Assembly (NCBI GenBank): GCA_031257455.1
Contig: JAIROQ010000221.1
Coordinates: 1-5,382, forward strand
Length of the DNA stretch: 5,382 nt
Direction: 5' to 3'
From: Prevotellaceae bacterium
GTDB lineage: Bacteria > Bacteroidota > Bacteroidia > Bacteroidales > UBA932
Shown here: positions 1 through 5,240 of the stretch, piece by piece
Layout: each line of letters begins with the position of its first letter
Position numbering within the stretch: the stretch's first letter is position 1
Position numbers and translations under genes: made by a program
The notes under the pieces: model-generated
What the model saw: the letters and a program-made list of their open reading frames with translations, nothing else
What the model was told of the DNA's origin: nothing
Database searches by the model: none

Positions 1-1126
1 ATTGCCCGTTCCACGAACGGATTGGGGCGCCGTCCCTGTTATGCAAAAACCAGCTTTTGTGCGCTTTGTAAAATTCGGCGTTGCCTGTGCCGAAAGGCGC
101 CATCCACAGCCCCGGACGAAAGCCCAGGGCGCGAATGTCGTCGGCCAGATGCTTCATGCCTTTGGGAAACTGCTTTTCGTTTACTTCCAAATCCATGTTG
201 TAGAAATCGCAAACCGGCAGCTTGTCGGAATTGCCCTGCCACGATTCGACAGACCAAAATTCGCAGCCGAAGGGTTGCAGGTATTTTTTGCCTATTTTCG
301 CTTCATTCAGGTTGTCTTCGGCGTCCGCTTTATCGAAGTAAGTATTCCACGACATCCAGCCTGTCGGCGCTTTGGGCGTACGTTTCCGGTCGATTGGCCG
401 GTAGTACGGCACATAACGGCGACGGAAATAATCCGTTTCGGGATTGATGGAAAAGACAGCTTCCGCCGTTTCCTCAATTCTTCCCGAAAGGGAAAAAGTA
501 TACTTCCCATTTCCATCCGCATATATTTGTAAATTGGCGGCTTGCAGTTGCAATGCACAGTCTTTTTCAGGCGAAAACAGCGAATCGTTCAGCAAAGAAT
601 TGGTTTTGCCGGCGCTCAGCGCTAAAACACGTTCATCTACAGTGGCCTGGGTGCGGCAGGGGAAAGCATCTGCAAAAAAAGCGATATTACCTGTGTAAGA
701 TAAAGTACCCGGATAGGCTTGTGCCGTACGGTGGTAAAACAGCAATTGCAGGCGGCTGCCGTTGGGAAGGAACACAAAGTATCCCTGTACGTTGCCTTGT
801 GGATTGACCAGAGCGTAACGGCCGGGCACGCCGTCGCGCGAACGGCTGATGGCCCATATCTCATCACCCGAAACGAATGTCAATTTTCCACTGAGGGCAA
901 GAGAACTGTTTTTTAATGTAAGGGTAGCTGTTTTTTCATCGAAAGCAATCAACCAGTCTGCGAATACAACGGACGGAATTATTTCTGTGTCTGTTCCCGG
1001 CAACAAGTTGTTTTTCGAATTTCGGGTGGCGGCCTGTATTACCTGATCCCATACAGACAAACCGGCGAGGGCTATTGTACCTGTCGCGGTATGTTTTAGA
1101 AACTTGCGTCTATTAGTGTTGTTCAT
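1..1126 (-). CDS. Tat-exported GH36/GH27-like glycosidase (alpha-galactosidase-like), partial at 3' end
   Basis: This is an exported glycoside hydrolase of the melibiase type; 375 codons are visible and the gene runs off the left edge. The start at 1126 gives MNNTNRRKFLKH, a near-perfect twin-arginine motif (RRKFLK, residues 6-11), followed by a hydrophobic stretch (TATGTIALAGLSVW). The protein should therefore be exported folded by Tat. Residues ~40-240 look like the beta-rich N-terminal domain usual in GH36. The (beta/alpha)8 barrel begins around GWMSW (256-260) and continues with FWSVESWQG (290-298), FPKGMKHLADDI (320-331), GFRPGLWMAPF (335-345) and WFLHNRDGAPIRSWNGQ (359-375). These match the GH36/27 signatures GW.SW, FP.GM..LA and G..PGLW..PF. 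The catalytic Asp residues would lie beyond the window. Where classical members have Asp-Asp-Gly-Trp, this one has Val-Glu-Ser-Trp (293-296), so galactose specificity is not assured. It starts 27 bp after the beta-helix gene and is probably in the same operon. Fold assignment is firm, substrate is not. Confidence 0.85.
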   Translation of the reverse strand, partial: MNNTNRRKFLKHTATGTIALAGLSVWDQVIQAATRNSKNNLLPGTDTEIIPSVVFADWLIAFDEKTATLTLKNSSLALSGKLTFVSGDEIWAISRSRDGVPGRYALVNPQGNVQGYFVFLPNGSRLQLLFYHRTAQAYPGTLSYTGNIAFFADAFPCRTQATVDERVLALSAGKTNSLLNDSLFSPEKDCALQLQAANLQIYADGNGKYTFSLSGRIEETAEAVFSINPETDYFRRRYVPYYRPIDRKRTPKAPTGWMSWNTYFDKADAEDNLNEAKIGKKYLQPFGCEFWSVESWQGNSDKLPVCDFYNMDLEVNEKQFPKGMKHLADDIRALGFRPGLWMAPFGTGNAEFYKAHKSWFLHNRDGAPIRSWNGQ

Positions 1127-1153
1127 AATATTTATTTTTATAATTTAAACGGT

Positions 1154-2644
1154 TTAGTCGTTGTTCCATTCGGTATCCCATTGAATGATGCCGGGCATGA
1201 CGCCGTTGGCCGTTTTCGGCTTCGAAGCCAGGCGGTAATCATGTTTTGCCGGATCGACAAAACCGGGGTTTTCAAAAACCGAATGAGTATCCATCCCCGT
1301 TGCCGACCGCAGGGCGTCCAGCGAGGTATAATGCGTACCGAGAACAAAACCCGTATATCCTCCGGCAGGCGAATGGTAGAGATTGTGATCGCAGTAAGGC
1401 GTCGAACTCCAGTGGTTATCCATGCGGAAACTGCCGTTCCGGGCGTTTACAAAAACATTGTTGCGGATAACAAAACCGGATACTTGGGCGGTGTTGTCGT
1501 AAAAATTAAGATGCGTGCCGTTTTTATCCGGTCGCTGGGCATAACCCCAGCCATAACCGGCGTCCACGCAGGTGTTATTTTCAAAAAGAATGTTGCGCGT
1601 AATGGAATTGGCAGGGTGGTTCCAGTATTCAAACGACATTTCGCAATGCCAAATCAGGTTATTGCGATAGATGATATCCCGTTGCGTATTTGTTACGCTA
1701 TGTCCCTGATTGGTTACTCCCGCGTCGTAAACTTCCCAGATGCGGTTGTTTTCAACCAGCATATTGCTTGCGCCGGTCCAAAATTCGATAGCATTGCCAT
1801 AGCGGACGGGATTAGGCGGCTCTTGCTGGTATCCGCCGCCGATCCAGTAAATATCGCAGCGGCGAATGGTAACATTGCTGCTGTTAGAAAGTCCAAATCC
1901 GTGCGCTCCCGTATAGCGTACCGCCAAACCGTCGAAAGTAACATTGCCGACGGCCGACGCTACTCCATGCTTCATGGGCGCAAGTTCAATGCTTTGGTAG
2001 AGTGTTGCCGGATTTTGCGCCGATTTCAGATAGAGTTTTTCATTGGCTCTGTCGCTGAAATAATCGTCGTTTTCAGATAGCGCGTTGCGCGAAGATTTTT
2101 TTACGCCGCAGGCCTCGCCGTGATTAAAGATTATATTGCCTATATCAATATCCATACCGGTTGAGGTTTCCCATATACCCGCCGAAATTTCCTGCCAGTC
2201 GCCTGCATTGTCGCGTGCAATGGAAACTTGCAGTACAGGTTTTTTCCCTGTACCGTAGGACGTGTAGATAATCCTCCGGTTGTCGGAATCTCCTCCCTTG
2301 GGGTTGAGTTGTCCCCGCCACAAGCCGCCGCATTTGAAGCGGATAATGTTGCCTGCGGAAAAATCGTAACCGTTCACTTTATTGAGCGTTTTCCATGCGG
2401 TCGCTTCCGAACGGCCGTCGTTGTGGTCGCTTCCGTTTTCGCTATCCACATAGAAAGTAATTCCGGCGTAATCATATACGGTTACGGGAGAGTAGCCCTC
2501 GGTCGAGGTTTCCGGAGGGACTTGTGTTTTGAAGTCGTTGTCAGTTTTGGGTTCGGCGTTTTTGCAGAAAAAACTCCAGAGGCAAATACATGCTAACAGT
2601 GTAAAGTAATACGGTTTCATTTGATTTATATTTTTTGGCGTCAT
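1154..2644 (-). CDS. Secreted right-handed parallel beta-helix protein, probable lipoprotein
   Basis: This 496-aa exported protein probably binds, cleaves or epimerises a polysaccharide. The N-terminus has a basic start, a hydrophobic core (PYYFTLLACICLWSFF) and Cys27, followed by a polar, Pro/Thr-rich linker (28-55). This resembles a Bacteroidota lipoprotein, but Phe before Cys27 is atypical and LLAC (Cys19) is an alternative lipobox. Residues 63-90 (FYVDSENGSDHNDGRSEATAWKTL...) are the usual opening of pectate-lyase-like or DUF1565-like beta-helix proteins. From ~230 to ~430 there are repeated coils of the N-x-x-I-R-R-C-D-I and L-V-E-N-N-R-I type (258-266, 296-302, 325-331, 352-358, 391-398), rich in Asn ladders. 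The ending GFVDPAKHDYRLASKP (461-476) is the common terminal motif of such proteins. The annotated start overlaps the symporter stop as ATGA; Met9 (at 2620) gives a more ordinary signal peptide and is a real alternative. A catalytic family cannot be named from sequence alone; lyase, glycosidase (GH141-like) or binding roles all remain possible. Confidence 0.85.
   Translation of the reverse strand: MTPKNINQMKPYYFTLLACICLWSFFCKNAEPKTDNDFKTQVPPETSTEGYSPVTVYDYAGITFYVDSENGSDHNDGRSEATAWKTLNKVNGYDFSAGNIIRFKCGGLWRGQLNPKGGDSDNRRIIYTSYGTGKKPVLQVSIARDNAGDWQEISAGIWETSTGMDIDIGNIIFNHGEACGVKKSSRNALSENDDYFSDRANEKLYLKSAQNPATLYQSIELAPMKHGVASAVGNVTFDGLAVRYTGAHGFGLSNSSNVTIRRCDIYWIGGGYQQEPPNPVRYGNAIEFWTGASNMLVENNRIWEVYDAGVTNQGHSVTNTQRDIIYRNNLIWHCEMSFEYWNHPANSITRNILFENNTCVDAGYGWGYAQRPDKNGTHLNFYDNTAQVSGFVIRNNVFVNARNGSFRMDNHWSSTPYCDHNLYHSPAGGYTGFVLGTHYTSLDALRSATGMDTHSVFENPGFVDPAKHDYRLASKPKTANGVMPGIIQWDTEWNND
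2641..2644 (-). other. ATGA stop/start overlap between symporter and beta-helix genes
   Basis: The symporter stop (TGA, 2643-2641) and the first possible start of the beta-helix gene (ATG, 2644-2642) share bases. Such overlaps usually indicate translational coupling and a shared transcript. It supports the longer start of the beta-helix protein, although Met9 at 2620 is also plausible. There is no Shine-Dalgarno motif to decide between them. Confidence 0.7.
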
Positions 2645-3960
2645 TTTACTAATTCTTTTTGAATTTGCTCCAATGTTTTATTTTTTGTTTCGGGCAGCTT
2701 CCACGCAAAAACGAAACTGAGCGCCACCGCTACGGCATAGAACCCGAAAATACAGGAGGCGTCCCGGTATTGTCCTTCCTGCACAAAAACCGGGAAAATC
2801 CATGTCAGAGCGGCGCACCATACCCAGTGCGTCATGCTGCCTAATACTTGCCCTTTGGCCCGCACGGAAGTCGGGAAAACTTCCGCTATCAGCACCCAAA
2901 TAACGGCGCCCAGCGAAATCGCAAACGAGGCGATGAAGCACATCAGCGAAACAAGCAGTACAACGCCGGAACCCGCCAGATCGTTCAGGTAGAACAGCCG
3001 CGTTACGGAAGCCAGCGAGATAAACATGCACACCGAGCCGATATATATTAATTTTTTCCGCCCCAGTTTATCAATCAAAAACATGCCAAACATGGTAAAC
3101 ACCAAATTTGTGACGCCAATGATGATGGCATTTAACATTTTGTCGGCGCCGAAGCCGGCGATATCGAAGATGCGCGGCGCATAATAGTTGATGGTGTTGA
3201 TACCCGACAGCTGGTTGAACGTCGCAATAAAAAAAGCAAAGAGAATGGGCCGGGCATACTTTTTTTGAAAGAGCGGCTCGTTGGAAACGCCTGTCGCCAA
3301 CGACGCCTTGATGCTTGCCACTTCCTGCGTGACGTCAGGCTCGCCGGTGGTTTGGAATACGTCATGCGCCTCTTTTTCGCGTCCGTTCTTAATCAGCCAG
3401 CGGGGCGATTCGGGAATGGTGTATAGCAACACGGCAAACAGCAGCGCCGGCAACGCCAGCACGCCAAGCATCCATTGCCAGTCGTTGGGCGCGCCGCTAA
3501 TCCAATAGTTGGACAGGTAGGCCAGCACAATGCCGAACACTATATTGAACTGGAAAAACGCCACAAACCGCCCGCGCCAGTTCGACGGCGAAATCTCCGC
3601 AATGTACATGGGGCCTACCACCGAAGAGGCGCCTACCGCCAAACCGCCGAGAAAGCGGAAAAACAGAAAGGAGTACCAGTTCAAAATCAGCGCGCAGCCC
3701 AGGGCTGAAACGACATACAGGGCGGCAATGGTTTTCAACGATACCAGCCGCCCAAACTTTTCCACAGGCTTTGTGGAAAAAAACGCGCCGATGAACGTAC
3801 CTATTAAGGCGATAGACATCGTGAATCCATGCGCAAATCCGCTTAACCCGTAAATCTTCTCTATGGCCTGCTCGGCGCCGGATATCACCGCTGTGTCGAA
3901 GCCAAAAAGCAATCCGCCGAGAGAAGCGACGAATGCGATGTAAAACATTTTGTTTTTCAT
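2641..3960 (-). CDS. MFS sugar:proton symporter (sugar porter family, XylE/GLUT-like)
   Basis: This 439-aa inner-membrane transporter would import a monosaccharide or short sugar with protons. Family marks appear in order: GGLLFGFDTAVISG (15-28, TM1), the loop 2-3 motif EKFGR (67-71), RFLGGLAVG (102-110), PMYIAEISPSNWRGR (117-131), PESPRWL (183-189), NQLSGINTINYYAP (249-262, TM7), DKLGRKK (297-303), WVLIAEVFPTSVRAKGQ (355-371) and PETKNKTLEQI (423-433). About twelve hydrophobic segments can be read and the length is near the family norm. Compared by eye with E. coli XylE, Gln137, Gln250, Asn255, Trp355 and Trp379 keep sugar-contact positions, while Asn249 replaces XylE Gln288 and His378 replaces Gln415. 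The exact sugar may therefore differ from xylose or glucose. The start Met is followed by a second Met at residue 5; the first is chosen as standard. It is the first gene of the unit with the beta-helix and glycosidase genes, 154 bp after the activase stop. Confidence 0.93.
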   Translation of the reverse strand: MKNKMFYIAFVASLGGLLFGFDTAVISGAEQAIEKIYGLSGFAHGFTMSIALIGTFIGAFFSTKPVEKFGRLVSLKTIAALYVVSALGCALILNWYSFLFFRFLGGLAVGASSVVGPMYIAEISPSNWRGRFVAFFQFNIVFGIVLAYLSNYWISGAPNDWQWMLGVLALPALLFAVLLYTIPESPRWLIKNGREKEAHDVFQTTGEPDVTQEVASIKASLATGVSNEPLFQKKYARPILFAFFIATFNQLSGINTINYYAPRIFDIAGFGADKMLNAIIIGVTNLVFTMFGMFLIDKLGRKKLIYIGSVCMFISLASVTRLFYLNDLAGSGVVLLVSLMCFIASFAISLGAVIWVLIAEVFPTSVRAKGQVLGSMTHWVWCAALTWIFPVFVQEGQYRDASCIFGFYAVAVALSFVFAWKLPETKNKTLEQIQKELVK

Positions 3961-4114
3961 AGACGTTGAATTGTTTAGTTATTGATATTGTTTAATTGTT
4001 TACTATTCATTTTTTATCTACTTTATCCATTTTATCGCTGCGCAGCAGCTACTTTATCCATTTTATCGGCCGCTTGCGGCTATTTTTAAGGTCCGGATTC
4101 AATTCTTTTATTCT
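3961..4114. other. Intergenic spacer between activase and sugar operon
   Basis: This 154-bp spacer must hold any promoter for the sugar operon. Near the symporter start it is A/T-rich and contains three TTGTTTA heptamers (3971-3977, 3988-3994, 3996-4002; TAAACAA on the coding strand). Further upstream lie two hairpin repeat units. I found no clear Bacteroidota -7 element (TAnnTTTG on the minus strand), so either the promoter is weak or divergent, or the operon is read through from the activase gene. Confidence 0.5.
4018..4081 (+). repeat. TTTATC-flanked hairpin repeat array, left (two units)
   Basis: A 20-nt sequence, ctactttatccattttatcg, occurs twice without change (4018-4037 and 4049-4068), giving a 31-bp period. 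Each copy is followed by a small hairpin. Unit 1 is GCTGC-GCA-GCAGC (stem 4037-4041 with 4045-4049, triloop 4042-4044). Unit 2 is GCCGC-TT-GCGGC (4069-4080), a degenerate member without the GNA loop. Neither is followed by a T-run on the minus strand, so they are not canonical terminators for the activase. They belong to the same family as the larger array at 4904-5240. Confidence 0.85.
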
Positions 4115-4867
4115 TCATAATATAACTGTTTTTATGTTGTGTTTTTCAAATACGTTGATAACGTTAGGCGCTTTAGCTACATCAAACGGAGGGGCGAATG
4201 TTTGCCCCAGCATGGGGTATTTGGCGCCGGCAAACTTGTTGTAAGGCATCAGCTCCACCCGGAGCAGGGATGTCGCTCCCTGTATGGCTTCCAGTGCGGC
4301 AAGCATGTTCGCCTCGTTGTCGTTCACTTCCGGAATTAAAGGAATCCGGATGATAAACGCTTTCCCCGATGTGCGCAGATGCTCTAAATTTTCCAGTATT
4401 TTCCGGTTGCTCACGCCGGTGTACTGCCTGTGCTTTTCGTCATCCATCAGCTTCAGGTCAAACAGCACGAGGTCGGCGAGGGCTGCGATTTCGCGAAAGG
4501 CTGCCGCCGGCGCATACCCGCTTGTTTCAATCACGCGATGCACGGGCGCGGCCTGCCGCAAAAATTCCGCCGCAAACAGGGGTTGCGCCAGCGGCTCTCC
4601 GCCCGACAAGGTGACGCCGCCGCTGCTCATTTCGAAGATATCCCTGTGCTGCCGCATCTTTTCCGCCAACGCTGTGGCGTCCACAGCGTAGCCGCACAGC
4701 GTGCGTCCGGTTTTCTTTTTCATATACTGAGGCTCAAACGAAATGCCTTCGGGGTTGTGGCACCACGCACAACGTAGCGGACATCCCTTCAAAAAAATGA
4801 CCGTCCGGATGCCCGGACCGTCGTTCACCCCAAATTCCTCTATGCTGAATATAATTCCCCTGTGCAT
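4115..4867 (-). CDS. Glycyl-radical-enzyme activase (pyruvate formate-lyase-activating type, radical SAM)
   Basis: This 250-aa cytoplasmic enzyme would use SAM and a [4Fe-4S] cluster to place a glycyl radical on a partner enzyme under anaerobic conditions. Marks visible: DGPGIRTVIFLKGCPLRC (16-33), the cluster motif CxxxCxxC (Cys29, Cys33, Cys36) with WCHNPEG, SGGVTLSGGEPL (82-93, SAM-binding GGEP), ETSGYAP (114-120), DLVLFDLKLMDDEKH (132-146) and VELMPYNKF (204-212). Length matches PflA (about 246 aa). The CHNPEG tail and the SFEPQYMKKKTGRTLCGYAV stretch (43-62) resemble the longer glycerol-dehydratase-type activases, but the two-cluster ferredoxin insert is absent and only one Cys (58) remains there. 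The start at 4867 sits right before the conserved N-terminus and has no good competitor. No glycyl radical enzyme is in the window, so the substrate is unknown. It is flanked by hairpin repeats on both sides and preceded by a 15-bp tandem duplication. The pflA symbol is not assigned because the partner is unseen. Confidence 0.92.
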   Translation of the reverse strand: MHRGIIFSIEEFGVNDGPGIRTVIFLKGCPLRCAWCHNPEGISFEPQYMKKKTGRTLCGYAVDATALAEKMRQHRDIFEMSSGGVTLSGGEPLAQPLFAAEFLRQAAPVHRVIETSGYAPAAAFREIAALADLVLFDLKLMDDEKHRQYTGVSNRKILENLEHLRTSGKAFIIRIPLIPEVNDNEANMLAALEAIQGATSLLRVELMPYNKFAGAKYPMLGQTFAPPFDVAKAPNVINVFEKHNIKTVIL

Positions 4868-4871
4868 CTAT

Positions 4872-4901
4872 TTAGACTTTAGACATTCGGACTTTAGACA
4901 T
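4872..4901 (-). CDS. Possible nine-codon upstream ORF in the activase leader
   Basis: On the minus strand the 15-bp duplication creates ATG...TAA encoding MSKVRMSKV, which ends 4 nt before the activase ATG at 4867. Because the duplicated unit is five codons long, it also repeats the ATG in frame. Closely spaced leader ORFs can couple or limit translation of the next gene. Nothing beyond position and frame supports translation, so it may be only a by-product of the duplication. Confidence 0.2.
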   Translation of the reverse strand: MSKVRMSKV

Positions 4902-4905
4902 TCGG
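4876..4905. repeat. Perfect 15-bp tandem duplication next to the activase start
   Basis: The 15-mer actttagacattcgg occurs twice head to tail (4876-4890 and 4891-4905). A partial third copy (tttagac at 4871-4877) overlaps the left edge. It ends 8 nt upstream of the activase start codon and touches the inverted hairpin unit on the other side. It could be a slippage product or a direct-repeat binding site; the sequence alone does not tell. Confidence 0.85.
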
Positions 4906-4928
4906 ATAAATGCCCTGCGGGCGATAAA
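4904..4928 (-). repeat. Inverted hairpin repeat unit
   Basis: Read on the minus strand this is TTTATC, stem GCCC, triloop GCA, stem GGGC, then ATTTATCC (stem 4912-4915 with 4919-4922). It has the same architecture as the plus-strand units but the opposite orientation and a different stem sequence with pairing kept, which argues for a true repeat family. Confidence 0.8.
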
Positions 4929-4976
4929 GCCGCTATCCGCAGTGAAATTATTTTATTCTCTTTTTTCATTTTTATT

Positions 4977-5240
4977 CTTTTTATCGGCGGCGAAGCCGCC
5001 ATTCATCCCTTTTATCGGTTACGAAGCAACCATTTACGCTGCGCAGCAGCTACTTTATCTTTTTTATCGCTACGCAGCAGTTATGCACAAAAAAGCGTGC
5101 AGACCTTTAAAAACTGGTTTACACGCCACAAGCAATGAATAATGAACAATTAATCGCTAACCACTGTTTTTATCCTTTTTATCGGCGGCGAAGCCGCCAT
5201 TTATCGCTGCGCAGCAGCTACTTTATCGCCGCGCAGCGGC
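4977..5240 (+). repeat. TTTATC-flanked GNA mini-hairpin repeat array, right (seven units)
   Basis: Seven units share TTTATC-like flanks, a stem and a GNA triloop. Stem/loop positions: 4986-5000 GGCGGC-GAA-GCCGCC; 5017-5031 GGTTAC-GAA-GCAACC (one A.C mismatch); 5038-5050 GCTGC-GCA-GCAGC; 5069-5081 GCTAC-GCA-GCAGT (same A.C mismatch); 5184-5198 GGCGGC-GAA-GCCGCC; 5206-5218 GCTGC-GCA-GCAGC; 5228-5240 GCCGC-GCA-GCGGC. The 27-bp segments 4977-5003 and 5175-5201 are identical, and the GCTGC type is shared with unit 1 at 4037. The cores GCGAAGC and GCGCAGC are known exceptionally stable DNA mini-hairpins. Spacing is irregular and is interrupted by a terminator at 5089-5126, so this is not a CRISPR array. 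REP-like or MITE-like elements are the nearest comparison. Confidence 0.85.
5089..5126 (-). terminator. Probable Rho-independent terminator of the nuclease-like gene
   Basis: On the minus strand the arm GCGTGTAAACC (5126-5116) pairs with GGTCTGCACGC (5105-5095) across a 10-nt loop. The 11-position stem has one G.U wobble and one A.C mismatch, and it is followed directly by six T (5094-5089). It lies about 90 bp after the nuclease-like stop codon at 5218 and about 220 bp before the activase start, so it would separate the two transcripts. Confidence 0.65.

Larger units (their letters stand above)
4868..5217. other. Repeat-rich intergenic region upstream of the activase
   Basis: This 350-bp region has no convincing gene. 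From right to left it holds repeat units 8 and 9, a simple A/T-rich stretch (atgaataatgaacaattaat, 5136-5155), a terminator-like hairpin with T-run (5089-5126), units 7 to 4, a T-rich stretch (4946-4982), an inverted repeat unit and a 15-bp tandem duplication. Open frames crossing it on the plus strand are by-products of repeats. No TAnnTTTG promoter element was found on the minus strand between the terminator and the activase start. Confidence 0.6.

Noticed and set aside
2..532. A 176-codon open frame on the plus strand
   Set aside because: It overlaps the glycosidase gene in antisense; the minus-strand frame has a Tat signal and clear GH36 motifs, while this one has none.
1181..2080. A 299-codon open frame on the plus strand inside the beta-helix gene
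   Set aside because: It is antisense to a gene with clear fold motifs, has no recognisable domain, and its composition looks like a shadow of the opposite strand.
4031..4090. Hairpins after the activase as its intrinsic terminator
   Set aside because: On the minus strand neither hairpin is followed by a T-run; the sequence after them is GATAAAATGG.
3961..4114. Bacteroidota-type promoter (TTTG / TAnnTTTG) for the sugar operon
   Set aside because: No matching -7 element was found on the minus strand in this spacer; only A/T-rich heptamer repeats are visible.
4743..5142. Plus-strand open frames running through the repeats
   Set aside because: They consist of translated repeat flanks and the antisense of the activase 5' end, with no domain or start signal.
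4904..5240. Possible CRISPR array
   Set aside because: Units are 20-30 bp with irregular spacing, variable stems and one inversion. There are no uniform spacers and no cas genes.
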